64,000 bases of DNA from Datnioides undecimradiatus (Eukaryota > Chordata > Actinopteri > Lobotiformes > Datnioididae), in NCBI GenBank assembly GCA_008933995.1, contig WARS01000071.1, positions 8,767,018 to 8,831,017 on the forward strand, written 5' to 3'. A program made the translations under genes and the position numbers. Each line of letters opens with the position of its first letter. Position 1 is the stretch's first letter. Below, piece by piece: positions 1 through 11,362 of the stretch. The notes below the pieces were generated by a model, which saw nothing but the letters and a program-made list of their open reading frames with translations, searched no databases and was not told the origin of the DNA.

Positions 1-539
1 GTGGCCCCCGCAGACTCACATCTGAATGTATGTTACAGGTGTAGTTTGGTGTAGGGATGACATTAAATTTCCTGCAGAATCAGAGCATGTTTTATATATA
101 GCACATGTTTGATATGTGCATATGTTTAATGAAAAAAGTAGGTCCTGGTAAATCAAAGGAGAGTGACATTAATATCTGGGTAATGCCAGAAAGTCTGTGA
201 GCTGTCTGTTAATGATTTTCCAAAACTGTTTAATTAAAGTTAGATACACTGAAACCTTATCAGGTAGTTTTATACTGAAAAACATATATTTTTTTGGTAA
301 AGGCATTTTCTACTTAATGCAATGTCAGTGAGATTGTGATCTCACTACAACTTCCCTGTTGTCCCACAACGGCGGATCCTCTGCTGTCTAATTGCCCCGT
401 CTGGACTTGCGTAGGCTTATCCTATTTAAGATACAGACAGAGGCCAGGTCTACAGTTCAAGTAGTGGATCTGACTTTACACAGGCTGTTATTAAAAGGTG
501 TGCAGTTTACCCACTGACCATTTTTACTTTCTTTTCTAG

Positions 540-608
540 AGGTAGCAGATCCAAAATGGTCTTATAATGTGTCCATCTACCCTGAGCGATATGTGCTAAA
601 TGACAGAG
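540..608 (+). CDS. card19: card19 exon, third from last
   Basis: A pyrimidine tract with tag at 537-539 precedes the exon and the donor is GAG|GTAAAA after base 608. The reading frame gives VADPKWSYNVSIYPERYVL then NDR, a linker between the CARD and the membrane anchor. The acceptor could also be two bases later (ag at 540-541). Confidence 0.6.
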
Positions 609-2404
609 GTAAAATCCATGTACACTTAATATTACAGTAATAAATGTACCTATTCAAGCTCACCATATTGTCTCAAATTGATCGTTTTAAACTTTTTTCC
701 AGACAAAACAACCACCACATAGAGATTTGAAACTTAGGAAATAGAAATTAATTGTAACCAAATGCAGTAAACATTCAGTCAGCTTTTGTTGAAATCCTCC
801 TTTTTATTCCACAAAACTACACTATTCACATTCATCTTTGCTTATTATTTGTGATTATCTTTCTTTGGACCTTGAGTGACTTACAGTATATTCATTATTC
901 AAAGCTGAATGTCCCTCTTCAGAAATGCATTAAAATGTGATGATAACATAACTCTTAAAAGAGAGAAAAACATAAATGAGGGGCTCAAACATCAGCTTTG
1001 GAGTTTTGTCTCTTTGACAGTTTAATAGTTGCATGGGTATAAATTTTAGAGTAATGTAAACCCTAGCAGACAGTAAATATATTTTGTACTGTGGTGATCT
1101 AATCTGCCCTGTTACTTTAGTCAGTTTATTTATTTTGTTGTTGTTTATGCCCTTTTTCAAAAAGGCAATGTAGTCACACAAAATGGGCAATGTGATGGAT
1201 TACCTATTTATACAAGGTGTCTCTGCAAATGGACTTTTAATCTCATACTGACGTGCACTGAACCCAATGGCTGCCTGGAAAGTTTGAAGTCATTCTCAAA
1301 ATTATTGTTAAACTTTGCTAAATGATTTGTCAGTAGTGTAATATAATAATTATTTGCAGTTGATGGGTTAAAAAGTGATTTTTATTCTTTATTATCCTTA
1401 ATTTTTCAACATAGCTACAACCGTTGTTTTTAAAATATGGAGGTCTTACAGTTTGTGTGTGTGTCAGGGTGCCTCTGTACCCCTCACTGATCCTGAGATA
1501 AGCCCCTTAAGCCCAACTAAGCTTTGTTCTTCAGCACATGTAGTTGTCTGCTGAACCTTTTAACCCCTAACATCACAATGTGGGCCCCACTGCTCTGCAC
1601 TGTTTCACCATTCATCATCCTATTGCATCCACGGATCTGGCTTTGTGGGTCAGCTAAGCTCACGTGTAAACCCCCCCCCCCAATCCAAAAACAGCTTCCT
1701 CTGTCCTGCATTCCTTTCAACAGTCAGGGGGCACATCCACTGGGTCAAAGGTGTGTCAGCAGGGAAATGGGTCATCAGTGATGGAGTGAAACACTGACTC
1801 CCAGTCATAAGTCACACAAAGAAATGTGGGATTGTTTGGACTGTGAACAACAGGTCAACTGTCTTTTCACAGAGCAGCTTTGGACTCTTTGACCTTTCCA
1901 TAGACTAATGGGCACCACAGTTTATCATGTCTTAGGCAGACAGATCCATTATACACTTTCAGAACGCCCACCTGCTGATCAGATGTCATTGGTTGCTGTT
2001 GAGAACTTTATCTCCTCTCTCTCTCCCTCTGCAGGACCAATGTTCTTCCTGAGCTGTCTCAGTTTTGTAGTTGGTATTGCAATGCTCTACTATTACAGAG
2101 GTGAGTCATATAGAACCAAAGAGAACTGTACACACTTATGTGCCCTTGGAGATTTTAAATTATTTTTGAAAAATGAGAAATTATCTGAAGTATCTGAGAG
2201 AATCATCCAAAGCCCCTTTAGCTCTTTTTTCCTCACTCTGTTTTTTGTTGATCATTTCTCTTTCCTAATGTCTTGTTGCCCCTCTTTCTGCCCACAGAGG
2301 GTGAGACATTGAGGTGCACCGGTCCGTTTCTTCACTGCTCTGCAGCAAGACTTAGTAAAGATGTTTTAATTTCTTATGCCGAGGTTGGAAAACACAAAAA
2401 ATGA
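540..2404 (+). CDS. card19: CARD19-like protein, C-terminal part (gene cut by window start)
   Basis: Three exons (540-608, 2035-2100, 2298-2404) join in consistent phase 1 and give the last 80 or so residues of a protein ending at a TGA at 2402-2404. The middle exon encodes RGPMFFLSCLSF followed by VVGIAMLYYY, a single hydrophobic membrane segment. It resembles the NRGPMSFLAGLG membrane anchor I remember from human CARD19/BinCARD-2, a CARD protein of NF-kB signalling reported on mitochondria. The last exon contains LSKDVLISYAE, alignable to the human VSRYLLAFLADD tail. The CARD exons must lie upstream of base 1. The neighbour ninj1, in tail-to-tail orientation, is also the human CARD19 neighbour, which supports the call. 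Family identification is from memory and rests on a short region, so it is moderately sure. Confidence 0.7.
2035..2100 (+). CDS. card19: card19 exon encoding the membrane anchor
   Basis: The acceptor is ctctgcag at 2027-2034 and the donor is AGAG|GTGAGT. The 66 bp keep phase 1 on both sides. It encodes GPMFFLSCLSFVVGIAMLYY, a predicted transmembrane helix. Confidence 0.7.
2298..2404 (+). CDS. card19: card19 terminal coding exon
   Basis: The acceptor tgcccacag ends at 2297. The frame runs EGETLRCTGPFLHC, then SAARLSKDVLISYAEVGKHK, K, and stops at TGA 2402-2404. This is the cytosolic tail after the anchor. Confidence 0.65.
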
Positions 2405-2697
2405 GGCAGTTAAGGCACTTGAATGCTTGTGAACAAGCCCTTTGAGAAGAACAAGAGATAAAATCTGCCACTTTGCTGTGCCAAACTCATATACACATCT
2501 AGAGCTATAAACTTTATTTTCTGAAATGTAAGCACTAATCAACTTGTTTTTTTTAATCCCGGAGAAGCTGACATTGGAAAGAGCTACTGTGTTATAAGTT
2601 CCCACGGCTCAGCTCTCTTCATATGGAAAAATTGTTTTGCACTGCCATAACACATTTCTGTATGAGTCTTGTTAAAATTTATTGTGTGTGCAGGACA

Positions 2698-2703
2698 AAT
2701 AAA
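2698..2703 (+). terminator. card19: card19 poly(A) signal AATAAA
   Basis: AATAAA lies 294 bases after the card19 stop and is the first canonical hexamer in the 3' UTR. The 3' UTR would then be about 2405-2720. Confidence 0.55.
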
Positions 2704-2720
2704 TCCAATCTCATTTTCAT

Positions 2721-3443
2721 CTTAAGTTAACGCTACTATTAACTGAGTGTAACTGCACACCCACACAAGCGTTTTCAATCAGGTTGATGCTGGGTGGAGC
2801 TGTGCTGGTCACAGGTAAAACAAAATTAACAGATGGGCGATGGAGATGTCAATCATGCTATGTCCTGAGAAGAGGTCCAATTAGGCAACAGTACCTATTA
2901 GGCTAAAAAACCAAAAAAAAAAACACCTTTGTTGTGCAGGAATAGAGTTACTTAAATTTGACTTTAAGTAACAATGTTCAACTTGTTCCATTAAAACACA
3001 AAACATTTGACATAATCTGGAGTTGTATCTTATTTTTAATTTAGTATGAGGAACAGTTGCCAAAGATATACATAGAAATACATACAAACCATTAAGCATC
3101 GAATCCTTTCTTTTAAGGTTTGTATCTGGCACTGGTTTTTCTGAACAACATGAAATGGAGCTGCTATAACCTCACTGTTTGAACTGCATCAAGAAATACA
3201 CTAGAGGGCACTGCTCTCCCATTCAGTGCACCAAAGTTGGGATAAGAGGATGATGGAAAATGTTCTGGTGTACTATAACAATGACAAATTGAGGGCAACA
3301 GACAGCCTCCATTAATTAATAATGACAGTCAAATTGACTGAGTGTATGAAGTCAACTTAATTAAATGCTACATTAAATGCTGTTGACTGCCCAAGAGAGA
3401 CTTGTGTGCTGGGCAGATGCATTTCATATACACTTGAAGGTCT
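2721..3443. other. Intergenic gap between convergent card19 and ninj1
   Basis: No coding exon is supportable here. It holds a CTCF-core-like site at 3198-3211 and otherwise ordinary AT-rich sequence between two gene 3' ends. Confidence 0.5.
3198..3211 (+). promoter_or_regulatory. CTCF-core-like site
   Basis: ACACTAGAGGGCAC matches the CCASYAGRKGGCRS core at 13 of 14 positions by eye. It sits between the 3' ends of two convergent genes, a typical insulator position. Binding itself cannot be seen from sequence. Confidence 0.4.
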
Positions 3444-3449
3444 TTTATT
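3444..3449 (-). terminator. ninj1: Candidate ninj1 poly(A) signal
   Basis: TTTATT on the + strand reads AATAAA on the ninj1 strand. It is the nearest canonical hexamer downstream of the ninj1 stop and implies a 3' UTR of about 1.7 kb (roughly 3430-5114). An earlier non-canonical signal is possible. Confidence 0.35.
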
Positions 3450-5114
3450 TTTTTCTCATAATAACTGATAAGAAGTAAAATGACTACATCAAAGGAGGTG
3501 TATACAGTACAGCTCTGGAGGTGAGCTCAGGAGTCTGATCTCAGGAGATTTGCGTCACTGAGCGTCACTTTTCCACCTCTGTCTTCTGTGCAAAGAGAGC
3601 AACAGATGAGAGAGGGGAGTCAGAGAGGGGAGTGATGGGGAGGTGTTAAAGGAGGTTGGAAGTGTCACTAGGGTGATTGTCCAGTTTGAATACTGGCATC
3701 CACATTCCCACGAGAGAGCTATTAATAGCCTTGCTTCACACAACCCAAAACATCGCATGGCTCATAAGCATCCTCCGATATTAGACCCCTGACAGAGACA
3801 GTTTGTTAAATTTCAGGACTGAGATGGTGCAAGAAGTGTTGGAGCCACGGACATACATAAAGTATATATACATATTTACATAAATACATATCAGTCTACA
3901 GATCTGCCCTGAGTAGAGCTGTGTGTGTCATGAATCTGGCTCTCGGCTCGTCTGGCAGTTTCCACGGTTACCAATGATAGTTGTGGAGGAGGAAGAGGAT
4001 CAGATTGTGATGCTGGTTTGTCATCTCAAAGGTGCTTTGTCACAACCACGTTGAAGAAATTATAGATGCGAACATGAATATTCTTCAGGTGTTTAGCAGA
4101 CGATTATGTGAAACAGGCTCAAACTGCTTGTGTTAAACCACTCAAGTGTATAAACTGAGCATTTGCTTGGGCTCTAATTGGGGTTTTAGTGACACTGCTG
4201 AAACACAGTCTAATTAAGGCTTCCATTTTAACAAGCAGTTCTGCTGGGGTCTGTGTTGTGTTGACTCTGACTCACCAGCTGGTCCAGAGAACCACAGACA
4301 CTATCCAGCTTTGCTCATAGCACAGAGAGTCACGGCACAACCAAACATTGTTATAATTGAACGTTAGGCGTGACGCCTGTGGTTGGGGACAGATGTGTTG
4401 GTAAGGTTAATGCTGTGGAGGTGGGTCAGAGCTTTGAGTTGCATGGGCCACACCCTGCTCTGCAGATTCATCAGAACGTGCCGGTGCAAGCTGTCTGTGA
4501 AGAAGCCATGACATCTTGCTTGAAGGTCATCAGTGCGATTAAAAATTGAAGCCTGTTCAGCAGTCAGCATTTGTGTGTGTGTAACTGTGGTTGTGCATTT
4601 GTGTCTGGCTAGTGCTCAGGGTCACTCTCGGGCAGAAAAGGAGACAGACAGTGTGAGGTCACATGCGCTTGACTACTGTTGTCTCCACTTTCCTGTTTGT
4701 CCACTGGGAACAAATGTCATGTTGTTTATGTACCAGACCTCTTTGTCACTACTGCTGTTTTCTCTGTCGTTAGCTGTTTGCTGCAGTGCAGGACAATAAT
4801 TTTCTGGTAAAAGAACAGTGGTTGGATTTTGTTCTTGACCTGTTTTTGGGCAGAAATTTCTCTGAGAGCCTGGAGAGGTCAGTGTGTTTGTAGGTCAGGG
4901 AGGGGATTGTGAAGGTCGTGTCAGGGGAGGAGAGGACCAAAAACATGCTGACTACATGGATGTCTATAGGAGCAAACTGCACAGTAAGGCAGGAGAGTAA
5001 ATACCTGTTTGTATAGACAGAGCGGAGCAGAGAAAGAGGGTGAACATAAAGAATATATGTGATGAGCAAAAATAGAAAGAATACCTGTGTGTGTGCGTGC
5101 GCAGTCTTGTGTGG
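3450..5114 (-). other. ninj1: Probable ninj1 3' UTR
   Basis: This sequence follows the ninj1 stop codon on the - strand and has no supportable coding exon. It includes an AT-rich stretch near 3853-3893. Short ORFs here lack splice context and look random. Confidence 0.35.
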
Positions 5115-5257
5115 TCAGTTGCTGTGGTTCGGCCTGTGGACTCCAAAGGCTGTGATGAAGACGTTGACGACCACTATCATAAAAACCAGGCCTGTGGCCA
5201 AGTTTTCCATAAAGTTCAGCCTCCAGTGCTTTTGCTCATCGTTCAGGTTCCATCGAA
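5115..5257 (-). CDS. ninj1: ninj1 last coding exon (second membrane helix)
   Basis: On the - strand the acceptor is ttttgtccacag and the exon opens at 5257. It enters in phase 1 and encodes VRWNLNDEQKHW followed by the second transmembrane helix and GVHRPNHSN, ending with TGA at 5117-5115. Human NINJ1 has the matching NNLATGLVFIIVVVNIFITA segment. Confidence 0.93.
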
Positions 5258-8200
5258 CTGTGGACAAAACCAGGAAACACAATTTAACAACAAACAAACA
5301 CACACTCAATGAACATCAAGTCAAACATCCGCAATCTACTTTAATCCGGGACTCACGCCAAGTCATTTTGCACTGATCTACTGTCAACCATAAATCAATA
5401 TATACTTGTTTCAGGGTGTTTACATTTTTATGAGTAATACCACAAAACTCAGAATACCAAATATTTAAATTTGAGGATTGAGGAGCTATGATCTATCAAT
5501 TATGTACATTTATATAAACATATTTATTGCAACAAAAAAAAATCTAAATTTCCTATTACAAATATTAGAAAAGTAAAAGAAATAGTAAAAGAAATATTTT
5601 AAAGAAGCTTTTTTTAAATGATGATGATGTATGTGGTAATACTTGTTATATATGTTTGGGTTCCTGGACATACTGGGCCTTATTTAATAGCTCAGAAAAC
5701 CTTTAATGACATTATTTTATCTCTTTGGTAGTCCATGGCTTTCCTGTACTGTTGACATATTACAGAAAATGATTCATTACTCCTGTGTTAAGTCTCAAAG
5801 ACTTCATCTGTAAAACCTGGTTAAACACAATAGCTTCTCTATATATGTGCAACAAGTGTTGAAACTAATGCAGCAATTGCCTCCCAAATCTCAAAGACAA
5901 CAACCACCCGATTCAAAGCACACAGAAATAAACAGGAATAACAATATAGGGAAGAACAACTCATCAAGGGAAGCTTGTATTTCCTGTATAACACTGCTTC
6001 ATTTCATTTTAACTCCATTTGAACTTTGATCTAAACAAAATGCCAAAAATAAAGGTTGTTGTGATAATGACATGATTAACAAATGCTGTCATGTCCATTA
6101 TCACAGGGACTGGCTGATGAATGATGTTAAAACTAAGGTGTGATCAGGGAAATGTGCGTGAGGGGGAGCATACAGTAGCTGTGACTCTACAGGCACATGT
6201 TGGGTGTGTACGTGTGTGTATGTGTGCGTTTGTGGGAGATTACCAATGGTTAAATGGTGTAGGGACCCCGTCTGGCTGTGTGTGTGTGTCTGATCTGCCT
6301 GGGGTTGGGTGGACTAGAGTTGGGGGGGTGGTGGTATGTAGGCCACTCACATCACGCACCACTGGCTCCATTAGACAGAGTTGGATCCACGGGAGAGGGA
6401 GGGAGAGACTGAGCAGAGAGGGCAGCAGGGTTCAGAACAGTCAAAGAAAATGAAGGAAGAGGAATGAAAAGAGCGATGAGAATGAGATGTGTTTGATATT
6501 CTGGTGGAGACAAGGGGGGCAGCTGGAAGGGGGGAGACTAGTGGAGGATTTGCTGGATGGGGGGGTCAAAGGGGGCAGCCTTTCATGAATGTCTGATGAC
6601 TCCAACATGCTGACTGACCTTCTTTATGACACGTGATCCTTTAGAAAAAACAAAGTGTGCAAATCTCACTTTACAGTTAATTATGATTAATTATAATAAT
6701 GACTATTAATGATGAATAATGAGTATGATTAATTTAACATGGTGAATTTACAAACTGGTAAATAATCGATACCTTTTGTAGAAATATATAGAAATAAAGC
6801 AATTGAGTATGAGATGGTCTAAAATATTTTATAGAAAATTGATGGTTTTTAGATATTTTTAACATTATAGACTATTATTGAGAGAGCAGACATAGGTTGG
6901 TATAAATCAGTCCAAGAGAGAGTTGTGTTTTAGGGTTGCTGAGATGAGTCATTGTGATCTGACTAAAGTTCACTGACCCTCTGTTCAGTCCATCAGAGGA
7001 AACTTTAACCTGCACCGGTACACCTCATCCTAATTCATCTTCCCATCTTAATGGACCTGGTTTTTCACATCCCAGATGCAGCTGTTAAATGCAGATATCC
7101 TGAAAATCTCTAGATGCGTGAACAGATGGCACATTTATATTTAGTTCATTCTTTGTGTTTACTCCAAGATGTGCAGAGACGTGCACTCTGACGCATACTG
7201 ACACATTTACGAACACATACACAGCAGAGAAATGAAATAACCTCCCACCCTGGATTCCCATGAGCACTAAAACCTAGTGAACTCTGACCTGTTGTCAGGC
7301 CTGGTTGTCATGGTTACAGCTCGAGTCCAAATGATAATGGGTTGTTTGTCAGGAGTCAGTGACATTGGTGGATCATGCTGAGGGACAGGCTGGAGGGGAT
7401 GAAACAAAAAGAGGCACATGAAGATTGAGAAGCCTACCTTAAGGACTAGGCCTATGTTTGTTTTCTCACCTATGAAGATAAGCAGGACCCCAACTGTGAC
7501 CTGCAGACAGAGGGAGATGCTGATTAGGGTGATGATGGGGGTGTAAAAGGAGAAGTTTGGCCCCTGCTCCAGCACTGCCTTTAGCTGGGAAGCATTGGCC
7601 ATCAGTAGAGCCACATCCAGCATGCTCTCAGCTGCGCTCTTCTTATTGGCGTAGTGGTTCATGTTCAAAGGGGCTGGGCTGCCGGGCCGAGCATCTGGAT
7701 GGGAGGCCTGGGGAGAGAAAGAAAGTAACTGGCACAGAGATAATGTTTATGACTTTGAGATAGCGCCTGAAAGAAGAATGCCTGGAAATAAACAGAGAGG
7801 CATGCTCTGTGCTGCTGCGTTTTGTTCTCCCAACAGAGCAACGAGGCATCGTGTTGATGAGGCAAGCAGTAATTTTGTGCTTCCTGTGTATTGATGGTGA
7901 GGATCTGGTTATCATTCTGACCCAATTAGCACAATGTGCAGCCATTACAGAAGAGTGACCTTTGAAAACAGAACCATTAGTACAGCCAAGAGATACTGAC
8001 ACACTGTCTGGATCCATTAAAACACGGTGAACACGAGCGAGTCAGCACACACAGCATTCAAGGCTTTTTCCACTAGCTGTGGTTTCAAAGGATCACATTC
8101 AGTCTGCACACTTTCTTGGTCTCTGAGCATTATATACTATATATGTTGCTGTGAGACTTGTATTCGACTTTGGGCATCAAAGCCGTGTGTCTCAGTCTCT

Positions 8201-11200
8201 GTCTTGCATTAGCAAACACGCTGTTGGTGGATGATCATGTGACCCCCTTGGTCATATCCTGGCCATATAGCCCCATCCCTCGGAGCAAGCTAACAGTGTT
8301 AGGTGGATATCTGCACTGAGTAAAACCAAGAACAGCTCTTTTTATGTCACAAGGATAATTCATTAATCCTGCTCCGTGTGACAAGCTCTTTTTCTTGCAC
8401 TGTACATCAAACAGATAACAAAACACACAGTATTTCTTATATTACAGATTGTATAGGCTATGGCAGGACCTTTGGAGGGAGTTGTTTAGGCTATATACTC
8501 AACAGGTGGTAACTAAAAGCATTAAAGAAAAATGAAATCTTAGTTTTAGGTTGGATTTTATAACCTATTGATTCTTGCGTGGGTGATTTATGTAACAAAA
8601 GCTTAGCTAAGTTTTGAGTGTGTGTCCACTCCATCCCAGTGGACTCTGCACCGTAAAGAGACAAACATGTTCGGGGTCAGCAAGTGCTGGATAAACAGTC
8701 TGCTTGTTGATAAATAAGAAATCTCTTTTTAAAGGATGAAAATGCACCCCCCATTCGGGGCGCTGCTGCTGAATGAACATCCATTTGGGCCTGGCTGTTC
8801 AGCAATGGCTGGCTGACACCTGAGCACCATTGTTGAAGCTTCAGTCAGGTCAAGGCCAAAACCTGCACACTCACATGCTCTCCGCACACACAAAATAATC
8901 AGCAGTGCTCGCAGTCTCTTCCTCGGCACTGCAGCCTTCCCTCTTTCTCACAACACACCCCTGCAGCTGTAGAGAGCATGGCTTGTCGGGGATTAACCAA
9001 ACCACAGAGCTGGTACGAACTGTCTTCCCTCCACTCCACGGAAGGAGACAAAAAAGGAGAAAAGAAGAGCTGCACCCTCTAATTTGCCACAGGGTAGGCT
9101 ACAGCTGAATTACAATGTCTTTAGGAGATCCACAACAATCAGCTGGCATGGTTAAAATGATGTATGAGGGGGAAGTACAAACTGCACAGAAGGTGTGGTC
9201 GTGGGTGCTGTAGAAGAGCTAGTACTCTGTTTGCAGTAATTATCTTGATGAATTTTTTTAAATCCTGTGATATTCTACTGGACAAGCCATGTTTAATTCT
9301 CTTAATAAGCAATTGCTTTTTGGGACCTGGATTACACGTCTAACTGGCCACGCTCTTCATCTGGCAGCGCAAATCATATCATTTTAGATTTTATAATTTG
9401 GCATATCTTGCATGCGAACACTGCAGGGACATTCCCACAACATCCAGCCAACCTTCAAAAAAAAAAAAAAAATGTCTCCACAGGCTTTCGACAGATCTTT
9501 TTCACTCTGAGCCATAATGCCCTGTGGTAAGACTCATAACAAGGAATTAAACAGCTCTTCAAGACATGTTTCCCTACATTCCACGGGAAAAAAATGTGGT
9601 GTGGTGGTGTATAGTGCCTGTGTGACTGTGATTTGTGTCAAATGCCACAAAATGGCACACTGTCATGACGTGTCAGGGTCAGCCATTCTGCTCTCAAACA
9701 CTGACACAGGCTTTTCAAAGACAGCCCTTTATCCCCGTGTCAACAGACCACAGTGAGATAATGCTTGTTGTGAGATCACAGGTTGGAAACATGCAGCCAG
9801 TATGTCTAGAAACACAGCACATGAATTTTCACCAAAAGACACCAGCAAATAGAAAGAGTTGTGTGTGTATCCAAGGCCATGACTTAAGGCCACCTGCTCA
9901 GTCAGTCCTAGCGCGTCTACTCGTATCATATGGCTGAGAACAACTAATCACAGCTAGGGGACATGACATGGAACAAAAAGATAGTGAAAATGTGCCACGG
10001 TATGTCACAGTGTGCTCTCATGGGAGGGCTACATGTGCAAAAAAAACATATTACAGAATGCATCTGATCCAAGCTTTCATTCGGATACCCTCTCAAACTA
10101 AAAAACACAGAACATGACCCACATTTGCATATCTGCGCCGACTCTCGCTTCCCATTAGAGTAACAGAGCGCTTGTCAGTCACCCAGGCATTGCAGATCTA
10201 TTGTTATTTTGCACAATCTAAAATGAATGGTTCTCATTAAGTCAATCGCTCTGTGCTGGTCCTAGGTTTCGATGCTTATTTTTGTGATGAATTATTCACA
10301 CTGCATTCCTTGTCTGAAATAGACTCAGGGGACACACCGCAAAGAGAGAGAGGGAGGAGATGTGGAGGGGAGGGAAGACAAAGAGAGATAGAAAAGTTGT
10401 TTGAATCCATATTAACTTTCAGTTATGCGTCACTGAGGAACAGCAGATATTTTTTGCGATGAAATTTCTGCCGTCTGCAGAATCAGATCAGGTGTCACTA
10501 ATATAACTGCGAGTAAATACGAGAGAAAGTGGCTCAAAATGGTCGAGTTGTGTATTTGCAGATGAAAGTGCTATACCGGGAGGTTCAGGGTTCAGATACA
10601 TTTATGTATGTTGAATGACTAAGGAAGAAAAATCTAACACTTGGTAGCAAACGTGATGACTCTTAGATTGAACTTCAACAGTAGAATGGAGAGAAGTAAT
10701 TGGGCTGGAAAACTAATCTATTAACTAAAGGCCCTGGAGGTAATGGAGGAATGGAGAGATCAGAGATTGCCAAGTAAGTGTTAAACAAAAACAAATATAT
10801 GTAGTGTGTAAATCCACAGCTACCACACATTCTTTCACTTATGTGCACATGAAGTTGTGTACCATCATAAACAACCATTGTTACTTCACCAGCCACTGGA
10901 AAGGCTGCAGTTTCTAAATTACAGAGACTGAACCTAAACCTTATACCTAATTGAACCATAAAGTAGTTTTTCACTGTGTATTCAAAGGCATACTTAAGTT
11001 TTGGCTAACCTCCAAGCAAAAGAAATGAACTCATTCAACTTGCACACCTAATCCTAAACCTTTCCCCTTTTCCCACATCGTCGCACTAACTGATTACAGA
11101 TAAGCTAAATACCTGCATGTCAGTTACTGTGAGAGCACTTCATGACTGCTGCTTTGTACCACTTAAGTCTGTACCTGTATGTAGAAAGCTCTTTGCAGCA

Positions 11201-11311
11201 ACAATGCAAGACGCCACTTAAGAAGGGAGACCCTGCATTTATTATTTAGTTAATTGAACTTGCTTCTGTTCAGCAACATCATGAAAAAGCAAATGAACTT
11301 GCAACTGTAAC

Positions 11312-11362
<51 letters not shown>

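Noticed and set aside
1908-2312. A 134-codon ORF covering the card19 membrane-anchor exon
   Set aside because: Only 2035-2100 is coding; the rest is intron read-through with splice sites at both exon ends.
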